A stretch of DNA of 64,000 nucleotides from Sphingomonas sp. (lineage in GTDB: Bacteria; Pseudomonadota; Alphaproteobacteria; Sphingomonadales; Sphingomonadaceae): assembly GCF_019635455.1 (NCBI RefSeq), contig NZ_JAHBZJ010000001.1, positions 248,001 through 312,000 of the forward strand, in the 5' to 3' direction. Each line of letters starts with the position of its first letter. The stretch's first letter is position 1. Shown here in pieces: positions 37,018 to 46,966 of this stretch. The position numbers and the translations under genes were made by a program. The notes below the pieces were generated by a model. It made no database searches, was not told the DNA's origin, and saw nothing but the letters and a program-made list of their open reading frames with translations.

Positions 37018-37656
37018 TCAGCGGGTCGCGTTGTATTTCAGCTGATCGTCGGTGAGTTGGAAGCCGACCAGCGCCTCGAACGTCGCGCGCAGCACGGCCT
37101 GCCGGATTTCCGGTCGCGAAAGCGGGTCCATCGCGGCGGTCTGGTCCCCCGCCTTGCGCTTTTCCGTAATCTTGTCGCGAATGTCCGACGGCAGCGTCGC
37201 CGCGGCGCGCGAGATTTCGGTCATTCCGCTGCCCTGGGCCTGGGCGCGCAATGCGCCCGGCGCGAAGCGGAGCGTCGCCTGTCCGACACGCTTGGAAACC
37301 ACCGACGATCCGCCCTGAAGCACGGTAACGAAATAGGGCAGCGTCACCTCGCGGGCGCCCGCACCCGACCGCCGACTGCCCAGCACGTCGAACGAGATCG
37401 AGGTGCGGATCATGTCGCCGCTGTCCTCACAGGTCGAGGTGACATTGGTGATGACCGCCGTGACGTCGATCGCGCTCGCGTCGCGACTCGCGGGCGGATC
37501 GAACAGCGTCACGTCGCCCGTTCCCGCCGGCACGCCGACGCGCGGACAGGCGGAGCGGATCTGGGTGATCCCGCCCTCGTCAATGTCGCCGCGGCGCGCG
37601 CATCCCGTTACCGCAAGCATCGCCATCGCGGCCAAACCGATTTTGCCGATCTTCAA
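37018..37656 (-). CDS. Putative lipoprotein
   Basis: 212 residues from TTG 37656 (GGAAAGG about 8-9 nt upstream). Lipobox LAVTGC (about residues 14-19) follows a Lys-containing n-region and hydrophobic core. The mature domain has beta-rich segments (VTLFDPPASRDASAIDVTAVITNV, read as ASAIDVTAVITNV) and no recognised family. Two Cys (SACPRV, TSTCEDS) may form a disulfide. Divergent from ispH. Confidence 0.6.
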   Translation of the reverse strand: MKIGKIGLAAMAMLAVTGCARRGDIDEGGITQIRSACPRVGVPAGTGDVTLFDPPASRDASAIDVTAVITNVTSTCEDSGDMIRTSISFDVLGSRRSGAGAREVTLPYFVTVLQGGSSVVSKRVGQATLRFAPGALRAQAQGSGMTEISRAAATLPSDIRDKITEKRKAGDQTAAMDPLSRPEIRQAVLRATFEALVGFQLTDDQLKYNATR

Positions 37657-37810
37657 CAGGGCAACCTTTCCCGAAATATACTGAGGATCGCGCCGCCCGC
37701 GGGCGGTGCCGATCCCGGCGGCGCGCACCATAGGCAGGGCATCGACTTCCCGCAACGGGGTCGCGCACCGCACTTTCGCGCGACGGCGCAATCGCGTAAG
37801 GCCGCCGACG

Positions 37811-38764
37811 ATGACCGAAACCCCGAAACCCGTCCTCGAACTGCTGATCGCCGCGCCGCGCGGCTTTTGTGCCGGGGTCGATCGCGCGATCCAGATCGTC
37901 GAGCGCGCGATCGAACTGCATGGCGCGCCGGTCTATGTCCGGCACGAAATCGTCCACAACAAATATGTCGTGGATACGCTGAAGGCGAAGGGCGCTGTAT
38001 TCGTCGATGAACTGGATCAGGTGCCGGACGGCGTCCCGGTGGTCTTTTCCGCGCACGGCGTGCCGAAATCCGTTCCGGCGGCGGCACAGGATCGCGGCCT
38101 GTCCTATCTCGACGCGACCTGTCCGCTGGTGTCGAAGGTGCATCGGCAGGCCGAACGGCTGGTCGCGGCGGGGCGGCACATCCTGTTCATCGGCCATGCC
38201 GGCCATCCGGAAGTGATCGGCACCTTTGGTCAGGTTCCGGACGGATGCATGACGCTGATCGAGACCGAGGCGGACGCCGAGGCCGTGGCACCGGCTGACC
38301 CCGACAATCTGGCATTCCTGACGCAGACGACACTGTCGGTGGACGATACCGCCGCGATCCTTTCGGTGTTGCAGCGTCGCTTTCCGGATATCGTCGCGCC
38401 CAAGGCGGACGATATCTGCTATGCGACCTCGAACCGGCAGGCGGCGGTGCGCGCGATCGCGGAATCCTGTGATCTGGTGCTGGTGATCGGCGCGCCGAAC
38501 TCGTCCAACTCGCTGCGCCTGGTGGAAGTCGCCGAGCGCGAAGGGACCGGCGCGAAGCTGATCCAGCGGGCCGAGGATCTCGACTTCGACTGGCTGTGGG
38601 GAGTCGGCACGCTGGGCATCACGGCGGGCGCCTCCGCCCCGGAGGTACTGGTGCGCGAAGTGATCGATCGCATCGCGACGCGGTTCGACGTCGCGGAGCG
38701 GCAGGTCGAAACGGCGCAGGAAACCATCGCGTTCAAACTCCCCCGGGGGCTGGAAGCGGCCTGA
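37811..38764 (+). CDS. ispH: 4-hydroxy-3-methylbut-2-enyl diphosphate reductase
   Basis: 317 residues from ATG 37811. Last step of the MEP isoprenoid pathway: an iron-sulfur enzyme making IPP and DMAPP. The three cluster Cys are visible: C20 ([12 protein letters not shown]), C104 ([12 protein letters not shown]) and C203 ([11 protein letters not shown]). SNRQ replaces TNRQ. TQTTLSV and [14 protein letters not shown] are active-site loops. Followed by thrB. Confidence 0.97.
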   Translation: MTETPKPVLELLIAAPRGFCAGVDRAIQIVERAIELHGAPVYVRHEIVHNKYVVDTLKAKGAVFVDELDQVPDGVPVVFSAHGVPKSVPAAAQDRGLSYLDATCPLVSKVHRQAERLVAAGRHILFIGHAGHPEVIGTFGQVPDGCMTLIETEADAEAVAPADPDNLAFLTQTTLSVDDTAAILSVLQRRFPDIVAPKADDICYATSNRQAAVRAIAESCDLVLVIGAPNSSNSLRLVEVAEREGTGAKLIQRAEDLDFDWLWGVGTLGITAGASAPEVLVREVIDRIATRFDVAERQVETAQETIAFKLPRGLEAA

Positions 38765-38863
38765 AAACCCGAACGAAGCGCGGGTCGATCGAGGTCGGGA
38801 CCCGCGCACCGACACTGCACGCGCCGGCTTGCGACCTTGATCGAATGCAAATGGGGGACGGAT

Positions 38864-39823
38864 TTGGCGGTCTACACGCAGGTTTCGGCCGAGGCGCTGG
38901 GCGAATTTCTGGCGCGGTACGATGTCGGCGAACTCGTGTCTGCCAAGGGCATCGCCGAGGGGGTGGAGAATTCCAATTACCTCGTCGAAACGACGCGCGA
39001 CCGGTTCATCCTGACGCTCTACGAAAAACGCGTCGCCGCCGACGACCTGCCCTATTTCATGGCGCTGCTCGATCACCTCGCCGGCAAGGGCCTGCCCGTG
39101 CCGCCGGCCATCAAGGATCGTGACGGCGTCGAGATCCAGCAATTGTGCGGGCGCCCCGCCTGCCTGATCCGGTTCCTGCCGGGCGTATCGCTCTCGCATC
39201 CCACGCCAGCCCAGGCGGAAGCGGCGGCGCGCGCGCTGGCCGCCATGCACCGGGCGGTGTCGGACTTCGCGCCCGATCGCGCCAACTCGATGGGTGTGGA
39301 CAGCTGGGCGCCCTTGTTCGAGCGATGCGGCCGCAGCCTCGATGAGATCGCACCCGGCCTCTATGACGCGCTCGGCGCTGCGGTCGAAAAGGTCGCGCGC
39401 GCATGGACGCCCGACGCCTTCGATCGCTGTGCGATCCACGCCGATCTGTTTCCCGACAACGTCCTGATGCGCGGCGACACGGTTTCCGGCCTGATCGACT
39501 TCTATTTCGCCTGCACCGATATCCGCATCTACGACCTGGCGGTGATGCACAGTGCCTGGTCGTTCGACGCGAGCGGCACCCGCCACGACGCCGCCATCGG
39601 CGACGCGCTGATCGGCGGCTATGCCGGCGTTTTTCCGATCAGCGAGGCGGAGCTCGCCCAGTTTCCGGTCCTGGCGAGCGGCGCCTGTGTCCGCTTTGCA
39701 CTGTCGCGCGCCTGGGACTGGCTCAATACGCCGGCCGACGCGCTGGTCACCCGCAAGGACCCGCTCGCCTATATGCGGCGGCTGCGGCATTACGACCCGA
39801 CGCTGGCGGCCGGCATCGCATGA
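38864..39823 (+). CDS. thrB: Homoserine kinase (ThrB, choline-kinase-fold type)
   Basis: 319 residues from TTG 38864 ([12 protein letters not shown]), chosen because GGGGGA lies 5-6 nt upstream and the start matches homologs; TTG 38837 is an upstream alternative. Phosphorylates homoserine in threonine synthesis. Motifs: [33 protein letters not shown] (Brenner-type catalytic loop HADLFPDN) and GLIDFYFAC. This fold is the alphaproteobacterial form, not the GHMP kinase of E. coli. Stop overlaps rnhA (ATGA). Confidence 0.95.
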   Translation: MAVYTQVSAEALGEFLARYDVGELVSAKGIAEGVENSNYLVETTRDRFILTLYEKRVAADDLPYFMALLDHLAGKGLPVPPAIKDRDGVEIQQLCGRPACLIRFLPGVSLSHPTPAQAEAAARALAAMHRAVSDFAPDRANSMGVDSWAPLFERCGRSLDEIAPGLYDALGAAVEKVARAWTPDAFDRCAIHADLFPDNVLMRGDTVSGLIDFYFACTDIRIYDLAVMHSAWSFDASGTRHDAAIGDALIGGYAGVFPISEAELAQFPVLASGACVRFALSRAWDWLNTPADALVTRKDPLAYMRRLRHYDPTLAAGIA

Positions 39824-40275
39824 GCGAGATGCCGCTGGTCGAAATCGCCACCGATGGCGCGTGCAAGGGCAATCCGGGACGCGGCGGCTGGGGCGTGCTG
39901 CTCCGCATGGGCGCAACCGAAAAGCAATTGTCGGGCGGCGAGGCGCACACCACCAACAACCGCATGGAACTGATGGCCGCGATCGAGGGGCTGAGGGCGC
40001 TCAAGCGGCCATGCCGCGTCAGGCTGTCCACCGACAGCCGCTACGTCATGGACGGCCTGACCAAATGGATTCACGGCTGGAAGAAGAATGGCTGGCGCAC
40101 CGCCGACAGAAAGCCGGTGAAGAACGCCGACCTGTGGCAGGAGCTGCTCGCCGCCGCGGCTCCCCACCGGATCGAATGGATCTGGGTGAAGGGCCATGCC
40201 GGACACCCGGACAATGAGCGGGCCGACCAGCTGGCAAGCGATGCCGCGCACGCCATGCAGATCGACCGGATGTGA
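39820..40275 (+). CDS. rnhA: Ribonuclease HI
   Basis: 151 residues from ATG 39820. Cleaves RNA in RNA-DNA hybrids. DEDD residues are visible: D in [13 protein letters not shown] in [10 protein letters not shown] in LSTDSRYV, D in [15 protein letters not shown] and [16 protein letters not shown] complete the family pattern. ATGA overlap with thrB. Confidence 0.97.
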   Translation: MSEMPLVEIATDGACKGNPGRGGWGVLLRMGATEKQLSGGEAHTTNNRMELMAAIEGLRALKRPCRVRLSTDSRYVMDGLTKWIHGWKKNGWRTADRKPVKNADLWQELLAAAAPHRIEWIWVKGHAGHPDNERADQLASDAAHAMQIDRM

Positions 40276-40285
40276 AAGGCCCATC

Positions 40286-40801
40286 ATGAGCTACGCGGAT
40301 TTCGCCAGATCGACCTTCCTCAACATGCTCGGAACGCTCGACCGGCTCGCGGCTGCGGCGCAGGATGGCGGCATCGACGACAAGGTCCTTCAGTCACGCC
40401 TGGTCGATGACATGTTCCCGCTGGAATTGCAGTTTCGCGTCGCGCTCAATCAGGTGCTGCTCGCGCTACGACAGGTCGGCAATGCGCAGGTCGAACTGGA
40501 GACGACCGCGTATCACGACTTCGCGCAGGTGCGCGCGCGAATCGCGGAAGTCGCGGAGCTGGTCGAGCGCAGCGCCCCGTCTTCCTGGGCAGCGCCGGAC
40601 GCGATCGTCGATCTGACGCTTCCCAACGACGTCCGCTTCGTAATGTCGTCAGAGGCCGACATCCGCGACTGGATTCTGCCGAATTTCTATTTCCACGTGG
40701 CGATGGCATACGCGCTGTTGCGCCACGCGGGCCTCGCGATCGGCAAGATGGACTTCATCCCGCACATGGCAAGGCACCGCATCGACGCCACGGATGCGTG
40801 A
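40286..40801 (+). CDS. DUF1993-family protein
   Basis: 171 residues from ATG 40286. Helical protein with DDMFPLELQFR near the N-terminal third and LPNFYFHVAMAYALLRHAGLAIGKMDF at the C-terminus, the DUF1993 signature. Family function unknown; DinB-like four-helix fold is suspected from the layout. 10 nt after rnhA. Confidence 0.78.
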   Translation: MSYADFARSTFLNMLGTLDRLAAAAQDGGIDDKVLQSRLVDDMFPLELQFRVALNQVLLALRQVGNAQVELETTAYHDFAQVRARIAEVAELVERSAPSSWAAPDAIVDLTLPNDVRFVMSSEADIRDWILPNFYFHVAMAYALLRHAGLAIGKMDFIPHMARHRIDATDA

Positions 40802-40826
40802 GCGCATGCGCGCCCGCGCGGGGCCG

Positions 40827-41000
40827 TCAGCCCTCTTCGACCGGCGCGCCCGGGCCGTTCTTCAGGATCGATTCGATGGCGTTCCGGGCGTTCGCCTTGC
40901 TCGAATAGCCTTCGGTCCAGAAGATGATTTCGCTGTTGTACTTGAACTTGGCGACATACTCGCCCTTCTTGTTCTGCTCGATCACGAACTTGTGCGCCAT
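40827..41000 (-). CDS. YegP/DUF1508-like small protein
   Basis: 57 residues. Minus-strand ATG at 41000 with GGAGAG upstream; the protein begins MAHKFVIEQNKKGEYVAKFK and contains FWTEGYSSKANARNAIESI before ending GAPVEEG. It is a single YegP repeat. It lies in the 41001-41053 / 40802 gap between convergent genes. Function unknown. Confidence 0.85.
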   Translation of the reverse strand: MAHKFVIEQNKKGEYVAKFKYNSEIIFWTEGYSSKANARNAIESILKNGPGAPVEEG

Positions 41001-41053
41001 CTCACTCTCCGTCGTTGCGGCGGCACAACGATAGGCCGCTGCCGGTCGCTCGC

Positions 41054-42160
41054 CTAGCCGCGAAATCGATCGATCGAATAATTTGCGGGATCAATATCGG
41101 CGGCGAGCGGGTCGGGCGCTTTCCCCAGCAGCATCGACGCCGCCAGCTTGGACGCGACCGGGGATGTCTGGATCCCGAATCCGCCCTGCCCCGCGCACCA
41201 GAAGAAGCCGGGCGCGGTCGGATCGAAGCCATAGACGGGTTTTCGATCGGGCGCGAAGCTGCGCAGCCCGGCCCATTTGCGTTCCACCGCCGCGACGCAC
41301 CAGTCGACCGCCGTGCCGAGCTTGTCGATCGCGATCGCCACGTCGATCTCCTCGGGCGCGGCGTCGCATGGCGGCGTGGGAATCTCGTCATGCGGAGACA
41401 GCCAGATGCGCCCGCCCGCCTCCGGCTTGAAATAGAAGCGGTCGCGCGCATCGCGGACCAGCGGCAAGGTCGGCTGTGCCGGCGGATCGACGCGCAACTG
41501 CACCATCGTGCGCCGCAGCGGTTGCACCCCGGCCGGGGCGACGCCCGCCAGACCGGCCAGCGTGTCGGCCCAGGCGCCGGCGGCATTGACCAGGACATCC
41601 GCCTGAAACCCGCCCGCGCGCGTCTCGATCCGCCACGCCGCGCCGCGTGAGGCGGCGGTCACCGCCGCATCGCAGATCAGCTCGGCGCCCGCCCGGCGCG
41701 CGGCGGCAAGATAGGCGGCGTGCAGCCGTGCCACATCGATATCGGCGCAGCTTTCGTCCCACAGCGCCTCGGTCCATTCGGGTCGCAGCCCGGGGCAGAA
41801 GGCGGCGGGATCGACCTCGTCCAGCACCACGCCCGCCGCCGCGAACTGGGCGACGAAACCGTCGAGCACCGCGCGGTCCGCCCGGCTCGCGATGAACAGC
41901 TCGCCGCGCGGCGACAGAAAGCTCTCCCCGCCCAGCTCCGCCGGGGGATCGCGCAGATACGGCCCCGATTTGCTGGCAAGCGGCTGGATGTCCGGGCCGC
42001 CATAGGTTTCCGACCAGAAGGCGGCGGATCGCCCGGTCGAATGGTATCCGGGCTGCGCCTCCGCCTCGATCAGGAGCACCCGGGCATGCGGCGCGATCTG
42101 CGCGGCCAGGCCGGCGCCCGCAATTCCCGCCCCGACGATCGCGACGTCATATCGGCTCAT
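41054..42160 (-). CDS. FAD-dependent oxidoreductase (DAO family, D-arginine-dehydrogenase-like)
   Basis: 368 residues. Dinucleotide-binding motif VAIVGAGIAGAGLAAQIA (about 6-23) and EAEAQPGYHSTGRSAA follow. LVNAAGAWAD, KPVYGFDPT and WCAGQGGFGIQ are typical of DAO enzymes; the STGRSAA segment recalls D-arginine dehydrogenase (DauA). Substrate not proven. Start overlaps the stop of the alpha/beta hydrolase (ATGA). Confidence 0.85.
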   Translation of the reverse strand: MSRYDVAIVGAGIAGAGLAAQIAPHARVLLIEAEAQPGYHSTGRSAAFWSETYGGPDIQPLASKSGPYLRDPPAELGGESFLSPRGELFIASRADRAVLDGFVAQFAAAGVVLDEVDPAAFCPGLRPEWTEALWDESCADIDVARLHAAYLAAARRAGAELICDAAVTAASRGAAWRIETRAGGFQADVLVNAAGAWADTLAGLAGVAPAGVQPLRRTMVQLRVDPPAQPTLPLVRDARDRFYFKPEAGGRIWLSPHDEIPTPPCDAAPEEIDVAIAIDKLGTAVDWCVAAVERKWAGLRSFAPDRKPVYGFDPTAPGFFWCAGQGGFGIQTSPVASKLAASMLLGKAPDPLAADIDPANYSIDRFRG

Positions 42161-43095
42161 CGCCGCTGCGCCCGCGCCTGAAGGAACAGGTCGATCTCTC
42201 CGATCGCGCGGTTTCGCACCTTGTCGATCTCGCGCAGGATCTCATGCGCACTCTCCTTTCCGAAGCGGACCACGCGCGCATCAGGCAGTTTCGCCACCGT
42301 CGCCAGCGCCGCCTTCGGATCGACCAGACCGTCCGCCTCCGCGATCAGCGCCAGCACCGGCACGTCCATCGTGCGCAGCGCCGGGTTGCCGCGCAATTCG
42401 CGCGTCGATCGATATGCCTCGATCACCCATTTCCAGCTTGGCGGGCCGGTGACGTTGCCGGGATTGCGTTGCTGCCACCACAATTCGTCCTGATAGCGAT
42501 CGGCATCGTGGGTCAGCAGCGATTCGCGGGTGTCGGTGGTATAGGGTCGCTCGTTGCTCTTCCATGCCGGGCGGGTCGAATCACCGACGCCGCCCAGGAT
42601 GCGCGCCATCCGCTCGCCCAGGCCGAGGGGCGATTTGAGGCCGAGCATCGGCGCGATCAGTACCGCCGCATCGGGACGCGCCGCCTTCTCGACCAGGCCG
42701 CGCAGCACCAGATGCCCCCCCATCGAATGCCCCATGATGACATGGGGGCCGGGGGTGGCGGCCATCCACTGCCGGGCAAAGTCGCGGAAATCCGCGATAT
42801 AGTCGGCGAAATCCGCGATATGCCCGCAATTCGCCGCTTCGGTCAGCCGGCCCGATCCGCCCTGCCCGCGCCAGTCGAACGACGTGATCGTCCACCCCTG
42901 GCCATGCCAGTGATCGAACGCCTCGAGATATTTTTCGAACACGTCGCCGCGCCCGCCCTGGAACAGGATCGAGCCGCGCGCCGCCCCGGACACCGGCCAG
43001 GCGAAACTGCGCAGCGCATAGCCGTCGCGGGCAGTCCATGAGGTGACGGAAGCGCCCTGGGGGATGGCGCGGCGATCGAAAGCGATGTCGGACAT
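42157..43095 (-). CDS. Alpha/beta hydrolase (lysophospholipase / monoacylglycerol-lipase type)
   Basis: 312 residues. Serine_hydrolase_4-like: GHSMGGHLVLRGL carries the Ser nucleophile, and the oxyanion region is FQGGRGDVFEKY. The catalytic Asp is probably in LALIAEADGLVDPKA and the His in GKESAHEILRE. Likely cytoplasmic lipase or esterase. Co-translated with the FAD oxidoreductase. Confidence 0.85.
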   Translation of the reverse strand: MSDIAFDRRAIPQGASVTSWTARDGYALRSFAWPVSGAARGSILFQGGRGDVFEKYLEAFDHWHGQGWTITSFDWRGQGGSGRLTEAANCGHIADFADYIADFRDFARQWMAATPGPHVIMGHSMGGHLVLRGLVEKAARPDAAVLIAPMLGLKSPLGLGERMARILGGVGDSTRPAWKSNERPYTTDTRESLLTHDADRYQDELWWQQRNPGNVTGPPSWKWVIEAYRSTRELRGNPALRTMDVPVLALIAEADGLVDPKAALATVAKLPDARVVRFGKESAHEILREIDKVRNRAIGEIDLFLQARAQRR

Positions 43096-43144
43096 GCGCG
43101 CTGGTTACGTTTTGGAAAGCCCCCGCGTCTAGGCGTAGCGTGCA

Positions 43145-43615
43145 ATGGGGGAATTTATCGCCACCTGCCTGCTCGTCCTGCTGGGCGTTATCCTGGTGTC
43201 CGCCGGGATCGAGGACGCGCGCAAGCGCGAGATTTCCAACTGGAAGAACGGCGCGATCGCGGCGCTGGCCCTGCCCTGGTGGCTGGCGATCGGCGTGCCG
43301 TTCTGGCCCGACATCATCGGCCAGATCGGACTCGCGATGCTGGTCTTCGGTATTTTCGCCGCAGCATTTCATTTCGGAATGATGGGCGGCGGCGATGTGA
43401 AGATGATCGGCGCGCTGGCGTTGTGGCTGCCGTTTCAGCCGCTGATGACGATGCTGATCGTCATGTCGCTCGTCGGCGGCGCGATCACCCTGCTGATGAT
43501 GATCGACGCCCGCGTGCGGCGGCAAACCGCACAACCCGAAATTCCCTATGGCATCGCCATCGCCGTCGCGACGCTTCTGACGATCCGCGAACCGATTTTT
43601 AACCACTTTGCGTGA
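43145..43615 (+). CDS. cpaA: Prepilin peptidase CpaA/TadV
   Basis: 156 residues with about five TM helices. Type IV prepilin peptidase-like (A24B): catalytic aspartates are in IEDARKREISNW and GGGDVKMIGAL (GxGD motif). Removes the leader of Flp-type pilins. First gene of the tad cluster; 53 nt before cpaB. Confidence 0.92.
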   Translation: MGEFIATCLLVLLGVILVSAGIEDARKREISNWKNGAIAALALPWWLAIGVPFWPDIIGQIGLAMLVFGIFAAAFHFGMMGGGDVKMIGALALWLPFQPLMTMLIVMSLVGGAITLLMMIDARVRRQTAQPEIPYGIAIAVATLLTIREPIFNHFA

Positions 43616-43667
43616 ATGCTTAACGCCGGTGCAACCCGGCCCTGAAGACTGAAAGGCCCGAGACGTC

Positions 43668-44711
43668 ATGGATGGACGGAAGATCATTTTGCTGGCGGGC
43701 GCGCTGATCGTCGCGGCGATCACTGCATTCATGGCCCGCAGCCTGATGAGCGGTTCGTCCGCTCCCGTCGCGGGCGCGGTGCCGATCGCCGGTCAGCCGG
43801 CGCCGATCGACGGCGTCGAGGTGCTGGTTGCGACAAAGGCATTGCCGATCGGCACGATCCTCGGTCCGGAATCGATGAAATTCGTCGCCTGGCCCAAGGA
43901 TCTGGTCGAGGGCGCCTATTTCAAGCGCGACGGCACCGATCTCAAATCGCTTCAGGGGACCGTGGTCCGCTACGCCATTCCCGCCGGCCAGCCGCTCACC
44001 CAGGGCGCGCTGGTGAAGCCGGGCGACCGGGGCTTCCTCGCCGCCGCGCTGGCGCCGGGCATGCGCGCGGTCACGGTGCCGGTATCGGCCCAGGCCGCGG
44101 TTGCCGGCTTCGTCTTTCCGGGCGACCGCGTCGACCTGATCCTGACCCAGGCGGTGCCGGGTGGCGGCGATGGTCCGCCGCTGAAGGCGTCGGAAACCGT
44201 GCTGCGCAACCTGCGCGTGCTCGCCACCGACCAGCGCACCGACAAACAATCCGACGAGAATGGCAAGACCGTCGTCGCCACCTATTCGACCGTCACGGTC
44301 GAGGCGACCCCGCGGATCGCCGAGAAGATCGCAGTGGCACAGACGATCGGCGCGCTATCGCTGTCGCTGCGTTCGATCGCCGACAATGCGGGCGATCTGG
44401 AGGAGGCCATCGCGGCCGGCGAAGTGACCGTCGGCGACGGCGACGCCAAATCCGAAAAGGCGATGCTGGCCCGCGCCGGCAGCCGGCCAGTGGAAAGCGG
44501 CACCACGGTATCGACCGGGGCGGACGTCTCGCGCTTCCAGCGCAGCACGGTCCCCGGCAAGCCGAAGGAACAGATGATGTTGGGCGGCCCGGTCGCGCCG
44601 GGTGCGCCGGCGGCGGCCTATCCCGGTGCGGGCGCCATGCCCGAAGGACCGATCGTGAAAGTTGCCCGGGGGACCGCCGTTACGGTCGTTCCGGTTGGGG
44701 GGAAGAATTGA
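43668..44711 (+). CDS. cpaB: Flp pilus assembly protein CpaB/RcpC
   Basis: 347 residues. One N-terminal TM (about 5-21), then an SAF-type domain (VLVATKALPIGTILGPESMKFVAWP) and TVPVSAQAAVAGFVFPGDRVDLIL. Pilus periplasmic assembly component. 1 nt before cpaC. Confidence 0.92.
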   Translation: MDGRKIILLAGALIVAAITAFMARSLMSGSSAPVAGAVPIAGQPAPIDGVEVLVATKALPIGTILGPESMKFVAWPKDLVEGAYFKRDGTDLKSLQGTVVRYAIPAGQPLTQGALVKPGDRGFLAAALAPGMRAVTVPVSAQAAVAGFVFPGDRVDLILTQAVPGGGDGPPLKASETVLRNLRVLATDQRTDKQSDENGKTVVATYSTVTVEATPRIAEKIAVAQTIGALSLSLRSIADNAGDLEEAIAAGEVTVGDGDAKSEKAMLARAGSRPVESGTTVSTGADVSRFQRSTVPGKPKEQMMLGGPVAPGAPAAAYPGAGAMPEGPIVKVARGTAVTVVPVGGKN

Positions 44712-44712
44712 C

Positions 44713-46296
44713 ATGCGGTTGAGGGGGAACAAGCTGGTCAGCCCGCTGACGGCGATCGCGATGGTGGTGACGCCGATCGCGGCACCGCTGCCGGCGCTTG
44801 CGCAGACCGTCCATGCGGCGCCGCGCGATCTGGTCCAGATCGCGACCGGACGCGGCAGGATGGTGACGCTGAACGCACCGATGTCCGACATCTTCGTCGC
44901 CGATTCGAGTATCGCCGACGTTCAGGTCCGCTCGCCGACCCAGCTGTGGGTGTTCGGCAAGAAATCGGGCGAAACCACCGTCTATGCCACCACCAAGGGG
45001 GGCAAGGTCGTCTATTCGGCGACGATCCGGATCGGCAACAATTTCGACAGCGTCCAGTCGATGCTAGCGGTCGCGATGCCCGAGGCGGACATCACCGCGA
45101 CGACGATGAACGGCTTCGTCCTGCTCACCGGCACCGTCGCCGCACCCAGCGATGCGGCCGAAGCGGAGCGCCTGGCCCAGGCATTTGTCGGGGACGAGAT
45201 CAAGGTGCTTTCGCGCCTGCGCACGGCGACCCCGCTCCAGGTCAACCTGCAAGTCCGAATCGCCGAGGTCAGCCGCAGCTTCGTCAAGAATATCGGCGTC
45301 AACCTCGCCTCGGCGGATCTGACCGGCGGGTTCAAATTCGGGATCGGCCAGGGGCGCACGCCCTTTTCGCAATGGACGCCGGGCGGCGCGATGGGCGTCG
45401 GCACCACCGGCGCGACCGGGACCACCGTCCTGACCAAACCGGCCACCGGCACCGGCCTGTTCGGCGCGGGCAAACTGCTCGGACTCGACCTGCTCGGCTC
45501 GCTCGACCTGGGCGAGCAGATCGGTCAGGTCTCAACACTGGCGAACCCCAATCTCACCGCACTGTCGGGCGAGACCGGGTCGTTCCTCGCCGGCGGCGAA
45601 ATCCCGATCCCGGTCAGCCAGGGGCTGGGCGCGGTGTCGGTCGAATATAAGCAATATGGCGTCAGCCTGGCCTATACCCCCACGGTCCTGTCGGACGGTC
45701 GCATCTCGCTGCGTGTCCGGCCGGAAGTGTCGCAGCTCTCCTCGGCAGGGGCGGTGACGATCGGGGGGACCCAGGTTCCCGCGCTCACCACCCGCCGCGC
45801 GGAAACAACCGTGGAGCTGGGATCGGGCCAGAGCCTGATGATCGGCGGCCTGCTCCAGAATACGCATGACAATTCGGTGGACAAGGCGCCCGGGCTTGGC
45901 GACATCCCGATCCTCGGCGCGCTGTTCCGCTCGAACGGGTTCAAGCGCAACGAAACCGAGCTGGTCATCGTCATCACCCCGTATCTGGTGAAGCCGGTCA
46001 ACGGCAACGAAATCGCGCTGCCCACCGATGGCTATCGCGCGCCCACCGACGCGGGCCGGATCATCCTGGGCCAGCTGAGCGGCGGCAAGAGCGGCGAACA
46101 GCGGCCGATGCCGCAAATGGCGCCACCGGCCGGTGCCGCGCCGTCGGTCGGCGCGATGGGGCAGGTCCCGCTCGAACCGCAACCGCAACCGGCGCCGCAG
46201 CCGCTCGCCACCCCCGCCCAGCCGCCGGTGGCGAAGGGCCGCGACGACAAGCGCAAGAAGTCCGCGGCCCCCGCGCCCGGCTTCGGGTTCAAGTGA
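44713..46296 (+). CDS. cpaC: Flp pilus secretin CpaC/RcpA
   Basis: 527 residues from ATG 44713. Signal peptide to about LPALAQT. A pilus N domain with VQVRSPTQLWVFGKKSGETTVYA (read VRSPTQLWVFGKKSG), then a BON-like region and the C-terminal secretin domain (VPALTTRRAETTVELGSGQSLMIGGLLQ, GDIPILGALFRSNGF, TELVIVITPYLVKP). Outer-membrane pore. The tail is Pro/Gln-rich. Confidence 0.95.
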   Translation: MRLRGNKLVSPLTAIAMVVTPIAAPLPALAQTVHAAPRDLVQIATGRGRMVTLNAPMSDIFVADSSIADVQVRSPTQLWVFGKKSGETTVYATTKGGKVVYSATIRIGNNFDSVQSMLAVAMPEADITATTMNGFVLLTGTVAAPSDAAEAERLAQAFVGDEIKVLSRLRTATPLQVNLQVRIAEVSRSFVKNIGVNLASADLTGGFKFGIGQGRTPFSQWTPGGAMGVGTTGATGTTVLTKPATGTGLFGAGKLLGLDLLGSLDLGEQIGQVSTLANPNLTALSGETGSFLAGGEIPIPVSQGLGAVSVEYKQYGVSLAYTPTVLSDGRISLRVRPEVSQLSSAGAVTIGGTQVPALTTRRAETTVELGSGQSLMIGGLLQNTHDNSVDKAPGLGDIPILGALFRSNGFKRNETELVIVITPYLVKPVNGNEIALPTDGYRAPTDAGRIILGQLSGGKSGEQRPMPQMAPPAGAAPSVGAMGQVPLEPQPQPAPQPLATPAQPPVAKGRDDKRKKSAAPAPGFGFK

Positions 46297-46315
46297 TCGC
46301 AGGAGGAACGTCATC

Positions 46316-46966
46316 ATGTTGAAGCGTCATACGATCCTGCTGCTGGCCTCCGCCGGCGCCACCCTGTCCGCCTGCGGGATGGATTCCGGCACCACCGCCT
46401 ATCGCGGCCTGGAATCGATCAACCAGCCGGTGGTCCAGCGTACCGACTATGTCTTTGATGCCGCGACCGACGGCGCCTATCTCGCCCCCGGCGAACAGGC
46501 GCGCGTCGCCGGCTGGCTCGCGTCGCTGCGACTCGCTTATGGCGATCGCGTGTTCGTCGATGATCCGTCGGGATCGCGGGCGCGTGAACAGATCGCCGCG
46601 GAAGCCGGCCGCTACGGCCTGCTGCTCTCCGGTCCCGCGCCGGTCACCACCGGCCAGATGGCGCCCGGCACCGTCCGCGTCATCGTCAGCCGGATGCGCG
46701 CGGGCGTTCCGGGCTGCCCGAACTGGGCGGGCGAGACGACATCCTATTACGGATCGACGACCTCGCCCAATTACGGCTGTTCGGTCAACGGCAACCTGGC
46801 CGCGATGATCGCCCGGCCGGAGGATCTGGTGCGCGGTCAGCCGGGCGCGGAAACCGCCGATCCGGGCCAGATCGCAAAATCGATCAAGGCGCTGCGCGAT
46901 GCCGCCCCCAGCGGCGGCGGCGGCACCACGCTGAAGGCCGAAAGCACGGGAGGCGGCAGCAAGTGA
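46316..46966 (+). CDS. cpaD: Pilus assembly lipoprotein CpaD
   Basis: 216 residues from ATG 46316 with AGGAGGA upstream. Lipobox LSAC at about 17-20. CpaD-like region: GCPNWAGETTSYYGSTTSPNYGCSVNGNLAAMIARPEDLVRG (read as PNYGCSVNGNLAAMIA). Outer-membrane lipoprotein of the secretin complex. It ends in a Gly/Ser-rich tail and its stop overlaps the GTG start of cpaE. Confidence 0.92.
   Translation: MLKRHTILLLASAGATLSACGMDSGTTAYRGLESINQPVVQRTDYVFDAATDGAYLAPGEQARVAGWLASLRLAYGDRVFVDDPSGSRAREQIAAEAGRYGLLLSGPAPVTTGQMAPGTVRVIVSRMRAGVPGCPNWAGETTSYYGSTTSPNYGCSVNGNLAAMIARPEDLVRGQPGAETADPGQIAKSIKALRDAAPSGGGGTTLKAESTGGGSK

Noticed and set aside
37580..39916. Long minus-strand ORF opposite ispH and thrB
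   Set aside because: Same GC artefact; ispH, thrB and the lipoprotein explain the region.
43599..43623. TTAACC and TTAACG half sites before cpaB, suggestive of CtrA control
   Set aside because: Spacing is 17, not the 7 of a CtrA box, and one half lies in the cpaA coding region. Too weak to call.
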